The notes below the pieces were generated by a model. It saw only the letters and a program-made list of their open reading frames with translations, did no database searches and was not told the DNA's origin. From Lyophyllum atratum (taxonomy: Eukaryota; Basidiomycota; Agaricomycetes; Agaricales; Lyophyllaceae): a stretch of DNA of 64,000 nucleotides. The stretch is taken from contig JACGCN010000020.1 in assembly GCA_014905825.1 (NCBI GenBank), positions 1 through 64,000 on the forward strand, given 5' to 3'. Numbering within the stretch: position 1 is the stretch's first letter; every line of letters begins with the position of its first letter. Of this stretch, positions 11,646 to 23,412 are shown piece after piece. Position numbers and translations under genes: made by a program.

Positions 11646-13635
11646 ATGGATTCGGCGCCGAGGAAGTTGGAAGGATATGAGTTTTACCACAAGGTACTGG
11701 GGAGCCCGAAGTACATCGTGGCGCCGATGGTTGACCAGAGCGAACTCGTGCGTCACTTTGTTTTGCACCCTGTTTTACCAATAGCTGATTGCGATCTGAG
11801 GGTATAGGCATTTCGGACACTCACCAGACGATACGGTGCCCAGGTTCGATTCCCCTTCTGTCTTGACTTCAAATTCACATTTAACGCTAGCAAATATTTC
11901 CATCATGTAGCTGGTATACACGCCCATGATCAACGCCAAGGTTCGTCACCCCAATATTTAGTTCCCGTTATGATGACTTACCCTCTCTTTCACCTAGATG
12001 TTCGCCGACACGACGCACAAGTACTACCGCGAGCAGTACTTTGACATCGCCTCAGCAGAGGAGGGCGCTGCCTGCCTGTCCTCCTCCTCCGCTAGCTCTT
12101 CCGCTGTCTCGTCAAGCACCATTGTCCTCAAAGACACCGACCGGCCCCTCATCGTGCAATTCTGCGCCAACTCACCGGAACACCTCCTCACCGCAGCAAA
12201 GCTCGTCGAGGCCCATTGTGACGCGGTCGACATCAACCTCGGATGCCCCCAGGAAATTGCGCGCCGCGGGCACTATGGTGCCTTCCTCATGGAAGAGTGG
12301 GACCTCGTCTTCGAAATGAGTACGTGTCTTCCCCCCTACCCATCCTCCCTCTCTTCCTGCCCTCGTCCCATATCAAATACTGACACCCTACTCTTGGAAT
12401 AGTCAACACCCTGCATAAGAACCTCTCAATCCCCGTGACAGCCAAGTTCCGTGTCTTCCCCGACGTCGAGCGCACGGTCGCCTACGCCCAGATGCTCGAG
12501 CGAGCCGGAGCCCAGATCCTCACATGCCACGGTCGCACCCGGGAGCAGCGCGGGCAGAATAGCGTACGTCGACTTTCTTCTTCCTTCCCCTTCTTTCCCC
12601 GGCTGTTGCACTTGGGTTAGGGTCAGAGATGAACCAAGATTACTGACGCCGCCTCACAGGGACTCGCTTCCTATGCCCACATCCGCGCCGTCAAAGCCGC
12701 GGTCAAGGTCCCCGTGTTCGCCAACGGAAATGTCTTGTTCTCCGAGGATGTTGCCCGCCTCCTGTCCGAGACCGGCGCAGACGGAGTCATGTCAGCCGAA
12801 GGCGTCCTCTACAACCCCGCCCTATTCAACGGCCTTCCTGCGTCTCCCTCCCCACCACCACGAACCGAAGCCCCCGATTCAGAACCAACAACACCAACAC
12901 CCGCCGACCAGCCACTCCCACTCCCACTTGAAACCACCAACCCGGCCCTCGGACCCCTCGCCCTGGAGTACCTCTCCATCGTCCGCTCCCAACGCACGCG
13001 CACCTCCCCGTCCGCCGTCAAAGGCCACCTCTTCAAGATTCTCCGTCCCGCCCTGCAGCGCGAGGCGTACTGGGACCTGCGGGAGCGGCTCGGGCGCGTC
13101 AAGGTCGTGGCGCCGAAAAGGGCGGGTGAGGAGGGCGAGGGATGGGGGTGGGTGGATGAGTATGTGAGGATTTGTGAGGAGGCGAAGGGGAGACTCGAGG
13201 TGGGTGTTTCGCTTTTTTCTCTTTCTGGTTTGTGCTGACTAATATGGTGTTTTATAGGAAGATGCGGTTACGGCGACGAAGGGCGGGACGATACCACTGC
13301 GGGACCTCATCACGAAGGATGCAGCGACGGGCCTAGATGTTCTCCCGTATTGGCTTGCGCAGCCGTACTTTAGGCCGTTGAGGGCTGTTGTCGAGAAGAA
13401 GAAAGGGATCGCGAAGAACAAGGCATGCGATGCGGAGGGTAAGTCCTGCCTTGTCTTCTAGGTGGCTGCGGCTGACCTCGGCCTTGGCCTTCCTCTAGAC
13501 GCTGTTTTCGAGTCGGAGAAGGCGCTGAAGCGCCCAACAGGGTCGCCGGTACCTGGGGAGACGGAGGCGAAGCGGGTGAAGCTTGACGTCGACGTTGAGG
13601 GTGTGGGGGCCGTCAGCGTGAGCGTCGCTGCGTGA
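11646..13635 (+). CDS. DUS1: tRNA-dihydrouridine(16/17) synthase DUS1
   Basis: FMN-dependent reductase that makes dihydrouridine in the D-loop of tRNAs. Eight exons join cleanly: 11646-11747, 11808-11843, 11911-11940, 11998-12319, 12403-12563, 12660-13199, 13258-13438, 13499-13635, giving about 502 residues. Landmarks in order: [12 protein letters not shown] (FMN phosphate-binding entry), [28 protein letters not shown] with the catalytic Cys of the Dus1 group, [11 protein letters not shown], then VPVFANGNV and [11 protein letters not shown]. All are in the usual family positions. Exon 6 carries a Pro/Thr-rich insert after the catalytic core. The C-terminus is Lys-rich (KRVKLDVDV) and could be a nuclear localisation signal. 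Two exons are only 36 and 30 nt. No frame break, unlike the genes to its left. Confidence 0.93.
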
Positions 13636-16600
13636 TGTTTAGCTCGCAGAGATTTCTGTGTTTATAGCTGGCAATAGGTATGTCGTTTTCTCCTCCCCTC
13701 TGACGCTGGCTGATGATTTCGATAGACCGAGGTCCATGATGAGTAGGGCTGCAGCGTCGCGGCATCTCCTACGGTTATGGCTGTATAATCGGAGGCAAGA
13801 GCGGAGGGCGAGCCATGTGATTCGCCTCCGCTGCCTTCATCTCACCAGTGGAGCCAGTGGTCCTTGAGGGACGAGGAGGTGCCGGATGCTCATACCTGAC
13901 GAGCATCGGATAGATGCGTATCGCACTAGTAGAATTGAATTGAGCTCGTTGCGAATCGACATAGATTCCTTTGTAGTTCAGCGGATAGGTAATATAGATC
14001 CTACGTACAAGGATAACGAGGACATTCAAGAAGTGGCAGCAATCGAATGAATAGAACGAGGTCTTGGTGTATATGGATTGAACGGTGAGCGGTTCAGACA
14101 ATCTCGAGACTGCAGCCCGAGGTCCGACCGGAAGTTAGCAAGCCGGCCTCATCCGCGCTCTTTGTCTTATCACTTAATGTTCCTTCCCTCCCAAGGACCC
14201 GGACGACGAGAAATTACAGTGGCATATACGGAATCCTCCTATGATTATCTCAAGCTGACATTGAAGCCTTCCCACACGAGGGAATGTGTAGGGCAGTGGC
14301 CTAGAAGATATAATCAACGCCGGCCATCCCCACACCCCACCAACAAAGTTTTAAAAACCCCAGCTCTGAACTCTGCAAGATACCGGCTTTCTCATCATCT
14401 TCGCATGAGTCACAGAAGAGCCAAAAGTTGCACCGTCCAGCTGGGTCGAACGCGGCGCTGCCGCCGGCTCCAGAATCTGTCACCTGCGTCACAGGTATAC
14501 CTCTTCCAAGATAATTGTTTCTTGCCTCTTGACCCCCAACATCCTTGCGACCTGGAATATGCCTCTACATGCGACGACTGGCGTCGCGGAACGATGTACC
14601 AAGCCGTGGTTAGCCAGCTCGTTCGACATCGCTCGCGAGCACTATAGTCTGGAAGGGGACGGATGGAAGTCGAAGGAGAGTGAACAAAAAGCGTACAGCT
14701 CGGCATTGCGAGATGGGAATTAGCGGCTCGGGCGCATATATGCGCGGGTGCGTGGTCGTCAATGAGGTTGAAACTGACATTCTTGACCTAGAAGCTAGTG
14801 GCGCGCCATAGGGTGTCAATTTTCATGGCCGTATTGCTTGCCGGAAACTTCCACGTCCCTCACCAGAGACTCTTACCACCGATCTCGGTCGCCTCAGCTG
14901 CATTTATTTTCCATCTACGACGGTTTCACTATTTCGATGACGCGTATATCAGCGATGGTGGCCTCTCATCCCATCCTTCACATACCCGTAGACATGAGTT
15001 GGGCACCTACGTCAAGCAGAAAGCCGCAATCGCTCAAATTCGGGGTGAAATGTACCGTAGAAGGGGTCTTCCAAGCGAAATATACGACACGAAGTGGGTA
15101 TATGCGCCCTCAAAGGAGTCGTAACCTTCATCATTCCCAAAGGGCACACACAAGGTCGAAGGCATCTTCGATGGGCAAAATATGCATCAAGGCGAATGGG
15201 CGTATCCGGTGTGAGTGGCGGCATCTGGAGCTGAAGGGGTTGAATGGAAGTCGCATTTAGATCGTGAGTATACGCGCTTTCCTCCCAACGTCCGTGACTA
15301 TTGTGGATTTATTCGCTTGAATCGTTTGAGAGCTGGAGGCGAAATGAGAATAGGATATGAAGATCGCGCGAGGGCTAGGTGTAGGGGACGTTCCAGAATG
15401 AGGTGATCCAAAGCGGGGCGCGTATGTCGCCGTTCGTCGTCCCAGGCACGCCTGACTCTCGCAGAGATCGAACGAGAAGAGGACCGACGACAGTCCATTG
15501 GACGAAGGATCCTTGATTCCTGGTCGATCATCGACTGCCCACGTCAGAACGTCATTCCTATATATCCCACCCAGTAATTCCCAACCTATTCCTTCCTCCG
15601 AGCCCAGCGTCTGATAAACAATCCGGTAAGCGATAGCACTTGGAGGAGGCAATCACGACGCACCGAGGTGCGCTGGAGTGTTCTTTGAAGGGGAGTCCTC
15701 TCTTGCATAGAAGGGTCACGATCTTGCGCTTCTTCATCCTGGTGAAAATTTCGGTCCGGCGTTGCAAACCAGGCAATTTGTTGGACTCGTCTAGCGCCTA
15801 TCAGGTGAGTGTGACTGTACAAAATTGGCGAGTGCCGCATCGGTACGTGAGGTGGACGTTCTACTTGCACTACGAGTGCATCAGTATTGAAGTGGTGTCC
15901 TTGGAGCTTTGGAAGACACTGACTAACGTAGAGTAATGATTTCTCAGCTAACAACGGTAAGTCGTTCTCACACCACAATGACCATCCTGTGAAGGTGAGC
16001 AGGTATTCGCGACGCCCAGCGACATCCCGCAGAGACGATGGTGTCCTCCGAGTCATCCAAAGTCCTGTCTCGTTCGGAGGCTTGAGCTTTGGGAGGATTC
16101 CTGATAATATGGGACAAACAAGTCCTGACGTCCAACTGGCCGTGGGTATTGAGTTCACTAATCGAGGACGGCGTCAAGACATCGTAGTGATCATATGGTC
16201 ACTAAACGGCCATACTTGGTTTTTCCGGACAGACTTCCAAAGGTAATTCCACCCTAGCCCCGGCAGCCGTTCAGCTCGGTAAAACATCCCACTTGCGGCC
16301 ATGTCTTGACGCCCGGATGACAAATGAGACGCTGTCAATGGGAATCTCTAAATTCGGAGTGGCTGGAAGGGCGATTTGAGGGAGGAGTCGTGAGCTCTGT
16401 GGAAGTCATGTATGGGATAGGCGAGGCGAACGTCAGGTTGGAGGGAGCACATTCAGGGCAAAAAAGGTCCAGGCATTGTCCAGGCACAAGGACTTGGAAT
16501 GACGAGAGGCGTCCATCAAAAGTTGGCCAACGTGGCTGTTCCCATCACCACGTGCATGAAAAGCAATGGACCCACAAACCCTGGGGCCCGACGAAGCCCC

Positions 16601-16690
16601 CGCCACCAATGGCTTTCCTGCTGATACGCCCACTATCGCCTAGCTGGTTCATCCAGGACTATACCCCCCGCTGTACCCGATACGCCCCCG
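13636..16690. other. 3-kb stretch without a supported gene
   Basis: Many short ORFs on both strands, the longest about 190 codons on the minus strand at 15586-16158. None shows a family motif, membrane segment or plausible splice chain. It may contain relics too decayed to recognise. Confidence 0.4.
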
Positions 16691-18416
16691 ATGGCGCAGG
16701 ATAGGCCAGACGAAGTCGCAAAACCGATGGCTCACTTTCGATCTGCGATGGCGGCTATGGATGACGAGAACTGCGATGATATGGGGATCCGAGCACCTCT
16801 CGAAGACGAGCCTGCGGTCATTCTAGAGCGGTACGTCCCTCGTAGTCTTACATCGGACATGTCTCTTACCACTTCTGTTTTTGCAGCCCATCCCCTGGAA
16901 TCTTACCGCCCAATTTTTCTCGCATACTGGCTGCGAGCAAGGACGTCACAGCACCCGAATCATCAGATCCGCCTCCTTCTTCAAAGGGAGAAGGTTTCCT
17001 TGGCAGAACGAAGGAGGAGTGAGTGAGCTTTTCCTCGTCCCCACTTTCGTCGCTTACCCGCTTTGTGACCAGAATCGTCCTCGACCCTCACCAAACCGGA
17101 CTCTTCACCCAATTCTCCGAATATCATGATGGAATTCCCATCGTTACGCTTGGAGCCATGGAGGGCCCGACTGTCCCGAAGCACGACGCGGGTGATGAAC
17201 CATATATGCCTTGGAGGGAAGAGTCGCCCACTTGGAAAACTCCCTTTGACGCCCGATCCAAACACGCGCGTTATGGCTCGTCGTCAACGCACCCGCAGCA
17301 GCCCGGCTTTCTCCCAGAGAGGGGGCAGGCTCAAAACCGGTCGATCAGGCTATGGACGAAGCAGTCGTCAGCGCGAATGGGTACGCAATCGCCTGTTGTT
17401 CCTCCTCGGTTTGGCGTCCCAAGAAGTTTTGCTCCACGTCCATCCAATGCCGACGCTCAATGGATCCCTACCTCGGCCGACCCCCGCATAGTATGTAGAT
17501 TCATCATTCGCACTTTTTCCGGTGCCTGAAACTTGTCTAGCAGAAACAGTCCCAGCTCCACCACTCCTCGCTCAAGTCCCCATACACAACACTTCCGCAT
17601 CCCTTTCCCGCGAGTGACGCCTACTCAGCTCGGAATTCGTCGCCTACTGATGGCGACCATAACGTCGAACTGCTCTCGAAAGTGCAGGCTCTGTCGTTGG
17701 ATTCCTCCCTCTCCGCCACGAGCTCCTCCTCCGGTTCGTCAGACACTTCCGGCCAGTCCGCATACAGCTCTCCAGGATCAGGCGTATATTCGCCCGGTGC
17801 AGGCCCATCGCCATTGTCGATGTCGACGTCGATGTCTCCCGAGCCATGTAGTGCCACGATACCCTCTCAGGGTCCACCGCCAGCGGTAGCGAAGGAGGGC
17901 TCGAGGACGTCGTCCTCTATCAAGCTGAATATGGTCCCCCAGGAGGTGCAGCATGAGCACGTATTCGATGCCTCCGCGCATACGATTCGTCTCCCCACCC
18001 ATGACAAGCGCGCGTCACCTGATCATAAGCAACGTATCATTTCATTGACTCTCAATCCCCAACCAGGCGCTACGTCCTCACCACCGGCCAAAACTCCACC
18101 GCAACCCAACGCCGCTGCTGCTACTCGCCGCAAGCAAGGACAGCGAGTTCGCTGTACCGCGTGGTGGTGCGTTACGACGTTCCGGAGCAACTACGAGTTG
18201 AAGCGCCATCTGCTGACGTCTCGCATACACGTGGGGAAGGCGGAGGGGGAACATAAAGAGAAAGTGATTTGTTCGTTGTGCGGGAACGACCTCTCGCGGG
18301 GGGATTCGCGGATGCGGCATGAGGCGAACTTGGCGTGTGGGAAGAGGACGAGACGGCGAAAGCCTGTTCACCCGAAGGCCCTTACTCGCGCTCCCCCGCC
18401 TGAACAGGGGCCTTGA
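16691..18416 (+). CDS. C2H2-type zinc-finger protein, paralog 2
   Basis: Probable nuclear DNA-binding protein of about 521 residues. Four exons join in frame: 16691-16830, 16887-17018, 17073-17490, 17541-18416, with canonical GTACGT, GTGAGT and GTATGT donors. The first 370 residues are acidic then Ser/Pro-rich and look disordered. The C-terminus has finger 1, C-x4-C-x12-H-x6-H (CTAWWCVTTFRSNYELKRH), and finger 2, C-x2-C-x12-H-x5-C (CSLCGNDLSRGDSRMRH). A basic tail (GKRTRRRKP) could serve nuclear import. Finger 2 ends in Cys rather than His. The same pair with the same spacing occurs in the gene at 7483-9427, so the two are diverged duplicates or members of one expanded family. Unlike that copy, this one is intact. 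The start is the first ATG that fits the splice phase; an upstream exon is possible. Confidence 0.8.
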
Positions 18417-19066
18417 GTGGTCGGGCTTTGCTTTGTATAGTGAGTGATCCTTGCGCAAAGAGGACGGCAGCCGCTGACGTCGCATCAGTGCCCGTTCCTC
18501 ATACATGTACCTTATACGCCTATTATCAGCTCATAAACCCATGCTTCGCCAAATTCGCTGACACCGTGGTTGCGATCCTCTATCACTTCCCACTCTCCTC
18601 TATTTCCTTTCGATGGTCATATACATCACGTACCTATGCTTGATACTGAACCATGTTCGTTCACATGTACACCCGCGTTTCGTTCGCAGCGTCGCTTCTG
18701 CGGTCACCTGTATTATGCAATCACGCTCCCAGAGAGCTATTTCCAGCCGCGTCCCCCGCTCTCATCGACGTCAAGTCGGCCGTGCCCTTTGGATGCGGAC
18801 GATCGTCACGTAAACTGGCATTCATCTGTGGTCATCTGGTCACGCCGCCTTCAGACCTGGCATCCGACAAGCTGTTCGTCGTGTCTTTCAACCGCATGTC
18901 CTTCTTCCACTCGCACACTACTCTGGAGGGACATTCATGTATATCTTTGAGCCGGCAAGTGGGGTAGGCGTCGATGACGCTCGTCAGCCTCTTTCTCAGG
19001 CAGGCTATAAGTAGCGTCAGATCCCACTCGCAGGTTCAAAGCAATACGACCATTAACCAGCTTTCG
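18417..19066. other. Intergenic, likely promoter of the oxygenase gene
   Basis: No gene supported. A TATA-like CTATAAGT lies about 60 bp before the ATG at 19067 and could be the core promoter of the downstream oxygenase. The rest is unremarkable. Confidence 0.4.
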
Positions 19067-20483
19067 ATGATCATCTCTACCACAACATTCCCGGCATTTC
19101 CTGAGCACATCCCGACACACCCTCTCCTCGTAATCGACTACGAGTTAATCAAGGCCCACCACCCCACCGAGATTGATCGGCTCTGGGAGGCTGCTACCAA
19201 GCTTGGGTTCTGGTAGTAAGCGGCAATAACGTACAAATTGTTATACGTGCTGAATGCCGGTCCGTGTGATCTAGCTTGAAGAATCACGGAGCGGGCGATG
19301 AAGTGGATGGTATGTTCGTGGTGGGATCAGAGACTATGGCTTTGCCGATGGAAGAAAAGATGAAGTTTGAACAGGGAGATGGCGGCGTTTCATTTGGGTA
19401 CGTCTAGCTCGTCTCTAAAGTAGTTGGTGACATCGTAAGGGTAATCATTGGTGTAAACAGGTATAAGTCCATGGGAGCAAATGCCGTTGATGCTTCCGGG
19501 ACAAAGGACGCCGTGGAATTCATTAACGTCGCCAAGGATGACGCTCTTGCCTGGCCTCGGCAGATTCATCGAACTTACCCCTTGACCATCAATGCGCGCA
19601 TGGCGTCAACGGTGTCCCCTTTCATTCGTAAATCATTAGATATCAACAACGTATTGCTGGAGGTCCTGAACGGGAAACTCGGCTTACCATCTGGCGCTTT
19701 ACTAGAAAAGCATCGCATAGATGAATATAGCGGGAGCGAAGCAAGAGTTACCAGAACTCCTCCTAGCATGGCTGATCCGGACAGCCCTGCTCTTGGAAGT
19801 CACACAGACTTTGGATCGCTGGTAGATTGTGGAGATTTTATTGAATATTCTGATATTTATGGTTCCGCCTTGACAGTCTTTCCTTCATAATCGCCTCGGT
19901 GGTCTTCAAGTCCTCGTACCTGGAGTGGAAACGTGGCAATACGTCAAGGCGAATGAACCTCCCGCGCCATGCCATGTTTGCGTTTACTCATAGTATCTCA
20001 TGACAGCCGCTCCCCGGTCACGCCATCTGCAATATCGGTGATGCATTGTCCATATTCAGTGGAGGGATCCTCCGTTCCAACCTTCATCGTGTAGTGTGAG
20101 AATCGCATCTTCGTTACATCTGCTTCGGAATATTAACTCACACTCAATTAGACCACCTCCGGGATACCAGCGGGCACTTGAACGATGGTCTCTTGTTTAC
20201 TTCACCCGGCCTGGAGACAGTGTCATCTTGCGCGCTTTGGTCGAGGACAGCTCCACCATCGCGGAGGCGGTTGCCAAGAACCCAAAGAAGGATTTCGAAA
20301 CAGGATCAACTTCATCCCAATGGTTTGCGAGGCGCATCAAGAACCAGCGCATCAATAATAGGAAGGTGTGTGGATCTTGCCTTGCTCTAGTTCGGGCGTG
20401 TAGACTTATTTGACGTACACTTCTAGGGACCGGAAACCTGGATGGCGAGTCGCGGGACGGAGGCAAATCCCGCTGCTATTTAG
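19067..20483 (+). CDS. 2-oxoglutarate-Fe(II) oxygenase, isopenicillin N synthase-like
   Basis: Non-heme iron dioxygenase of the IPNS/flavanone-hydroxylase type; the substrate cannot be read from sequence. Order: N-terminal DIOX_N-like part (LLVIDYELIKAH, then AATKLGFWY spliced to LKNHG). The double-stranded beta-helix follows with the iron ligands H-x-D in GSHTDFGSL and the distal His in SNLHRVV, and R-x-S for 2-oxoglutarate in ERWSLVYF. Exons 19067-19215 and 19275-19397 are followed by one from 19461, with introns at 19807-about 19885, about 19950-20004 and two near 20098 and 20366. The final exon ends at 20483. One intron, after WQYVK, seems to start with GC instead of GT; using it gives the family-typical YVKPLPGHA junction. 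All other donors are GT. The gene is otherwise intact. Confidence 0.88.
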
Positions 20484-21130
20484 TTGAAACACACTTGACC
20501 TCACTGTACGGGCATCCCGATTTCCAGAACTGAGATACGCCGTAATTGTGCAATTAAAACACTGACGCGTAAATACCCCGATCGTCAGATATCGGCCGAA
20601 ACTCCAACTTGATCCTGAATCCTTTGTCCCGAAATCATGCGCCGCCAGTGTAGTATACAATAAGTTCGTATCGTCGAGTACGTTGTGTTTGGTCAGCGTA
20701 GGCGGAGAAGGTGCTAGGAGGGCGCAACTGCAGCCCGAGACACGCATAGCTATACAGATGATCTGCGGGGTCACGTCTTACGTGCGAGATTGGGCACCTG
20801 GCGCGAGGGTTGCGCAATCATGGCGGAAACGGGCTTAAATTTATCGAGCACCATGAGTATTCGCCTTGAGATTCACTGCTGAGACGGAAGATACTAGCCT
20901 GCCTCGTCAACAAATCCTAAGTCAAGATGCATCACCTTGGCAAGAGATGCCGAGGAGGGTCAGGCCTTGGTACCGCCAAGATGCCTTGTTAAGATACCTA
21001 TGGCAAGATAGGTCGACCGTACATCAGGACATGTATACGCATGGACAAATCTCATTGACTTCAAAATAAAAATCGATACTCCTACATGGCTGCACGGCGA
21101 TAGCGCGGCAGTATAAGACAACCAGATATT
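20484..21130. other. Intergenic between convergent genes
   Basis: Spacer between the ends of the oxygenase (+) and peroxiredoxin-like (-) genes. No supported gene or repeat was found. Confidence 0.45.
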
Positions 21131-22281
21131 TTAGACCTGCACTCCAGCCTCTTTCAGGAGATCTGGTATCTCGGTGTCTACGATAGCATTTCGTCAGAAG
21201 TGACTAGGAGAAAGCAAGTAATACTCACGATCTTCAGTGTGCTTCATGCGTGCCGCGAAGTTGCATTGGAGGCCTAGATGTAAATCAGCGAAGGTTATTC
21301 CAAAGGATGGACAGTGGGGGACGCAAGACGCAGGATAACACAAGGCGAGTTGGAGGTCGAAAACGCACCTGATCCAAAGATAAATTCACCCCCAAGCTGA
21401 GAGATGTTGCCCTGTTTCCCGATGAGGGACGGATTCTTCAAAGGTCCATTCTTCATGAAGAAGCGCGTAAACTAGAGGCACGGGTTGATCATAATACGCG
21501 GATAGACCAACATACCCAGATGCTTTGCATAGCGTTCAAGAGAGGCGCCTGCTTGAGGTAGCCGCGACGATCTTGTCCCGCTGGCGTGCCATCCAGATTC
21601 TCGATATTCATACCCAATGTATGGAAAAGGGCTCGTGACGGGTCTGCAAAAATAGAGCCAACCATATTCGTCTTTTCTGGAAAAGGATGAGACTTGGGTC
21701 TACCGCACGACAAATCAAAGGTGTACGAAAGCCTATACCTGCATATGTGCGGATGGGCTTCCACTCCCCGCAGCCTATGACCACAATCTTCACGTTAGCG
21801 CTGCGGAGGGCCTCCTTAGAAACGGAGGCAAGTCCTTCAACGTATGCCTGCATTTTCCGCCTTCAGAAGGTGGTGACGAGATCGATATGGAGGAGGCATG
21901 CCTGGCAACTCTACGAAAAGAGGATTATTCAAGGAGGAAGAGGAGAGGTAAGGATTGCGTACACCGCAGAAAAAGTGCCCTGAGCGATGAATCACAGGGT
22001 GAGTGAAAGGTCGGCCCTGGACAGTTCTACCCACGGATGAACACAACAATCGTTTTCTGTTTCTCAAAGAGTGTCCCAAACGCCACTTTCTCCCCGTTCA
22101 CATTCAAAACATCCAACTTGGCAGCGCTAGAAATCGTGTCCGAGTCTGGGATCTCCATGTCTATGGTGTTCGTCGTGGAGGTTGGTGGGAAAGGTAAATC
22201 GGCAATTAAAATTGCCGCCGATGCAGCGCGAGCACGTGGTATAAAAGACGCAGCTATGTCTCGACGTCGAAATGGGTTCAT
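21131..22281 (-). CDS. Peroxiredoxin-like AhpC/TSA_2 (PRXL2-type) protein
   Basis: Thioredoxin-fold redox protein of the AhpC-TSA_2 family, thought to act in antioxidant defence. Exons on the minus strand: about 22281-22035, 21979-21965 (15 nt), about 21860-21739, 21676-21516, 21471-21369, 21273-21229, 21177-21131. Motifs in order: VNGEKVAFGTLFEKQ, KTIVVFIR spliced to HFFCG, AYVEGLASVSKEAL, KIVVIGCGEWKPIRTY, IFADPSRALFHTLGMN, and the GYLKQ, GNISQLGGEF and PDLLKEAGVQV C-terminus. All fit the family. The join after HFFCG near 21860 is not clean. Either a short acceptor choice drops the second Cys of the expected C-x2-C region, or one base is missing there. The start could be the ATG at 22281, giving a basic, possibly mitochondrial leader, or the one at 22158 (MEIPDSDTI). 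Confidence 0.8.
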
Positions 22282-22450
22282 AGGTATGAGATGGTTTTGT
22301 TCTTCTACAATGATAAATTAAAGTATATATGATACTTAAGGCGCTTGTCCGAACCAAGTCCAAAAAATAACTTTGTTCGCAGCATGCAGAACGCATGCAG
22401 CACAACAACCGGAAGTCCAGATAAGAGAGTTCCGAGTCTCCCTTAATCTC

Positions 22451-23046
22451 CTATAGGTTAGAATATAGTCGCATGGGGCACATATATCGAGATCCTAAGC
22501 CCCGTCCGACGCTATAGATTCGCTGCGCAACGTAACTGGGTGGCCTACTTTTGGACGACAGCACTCCAATGCTCAGAGCCGCATCAGACCGACGACTCGC
22601 AATGACTTCAGACTCGTTTTCCCCATCCACAAACGGCGGGCGATGCCCTCCTCCTACTTCGACATCATCGACCACATCGTAATCGACGTTGGAAGTCGTC
22701 GCGTAATTTGGTGATGTCTGTGGCGTCATGGCAAGAAGGGAGATTTCGCGTTTCGGTGAATAATGAGCAGCCTATGCTGAGGGAAGCATCTCCGTGAACG
22801 GGTGAACGACCGAATGCAAATCAACGGTATAGTATTAGGGCTTTCATCAGGATCGGAGGCGCGTGTTTGCTTGCGTTTTGCGAAGCAGGTGGCAATAAGG
22901 AGAACAAGCAGTACAACGACACGACCGCCCACCGCGCCGCCCACGATCAGCACGTTCGGAGAAGCTTCAGAGGGCGCCGCGGTATCTGTCGCTAACGCAG
23001 AAGTCGTGGAGTTCATTAAATAGAAATGATCAAGTACGAGTTCCAA
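22451..23046 (-). pseudogene. Remnant of a single-pass membrane protein
   Basis: Looks like the C-terminal half of a fungal single-TM receptor-like protein. A Thr/Ala/Ser-rich stalk (TSALATDTAAPSEASP) precedes one transmembrane helix (VVVLLVLLIATCFAKRKQTR) with the basic stop-transfer end on the inside. A polar tail containing RPPSYV follows. The tail runs in a different frame from the membrane segment: the first ORF ends at 22726 and the second (22451-22729) begins with MTPQTSPN. No signal peptide or extracellular domain is visible upstream, where the DNA also carries the start region of the plus-strand gene at 23413. Most likely a truncated or decaying copy. Function unknown. Confidence 0.45.
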
Positions 23047-23412
23047 ACTAGAAAATGTACTATGGATGTTTTAGTAACATAATCTAGAGACGCGCGAGCT
23101 GCAAATACTCGCTGAGACGCATTGCATGTGGTCCCATGGCCGTGACTTCATTTCAAAGCCAACATCTGCTTGTAACATTGTCAATGCGGTGTTTGAAAGA
23201 GCGAAAGAGATACTTCCCATAACGCCTGGCACGAAAAAAAAATCGTCTGCTCGAGATGTCGACATCCTTGCAACGTCGGCGGTGGCGACAAGACTTGGAC
23301 GCGAAAGCAACGCAGAAGAGGACCTCATCAGACTTCGGCATCTCCCGATGCCCAGCAAGACGTGCACCAAAAAGTAGGCTTGATCGGACGGCGAACGTTG
23401 ACCTCGACTAAC

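Noticed and set aside
13970..14020. Possible tRNA-like segment (TAGTTCAGCGGATAGG)
   Set aside because: No matching acceptor stem or T-loop consensus can be folded around it.
15586..16158. Minus-strand ORF of 190 codons in the 13.6-16.7 kb gap
   Set aside because: No domain, no biased composition, no splice partners; overlapping plus-strand ORFs look equally random.
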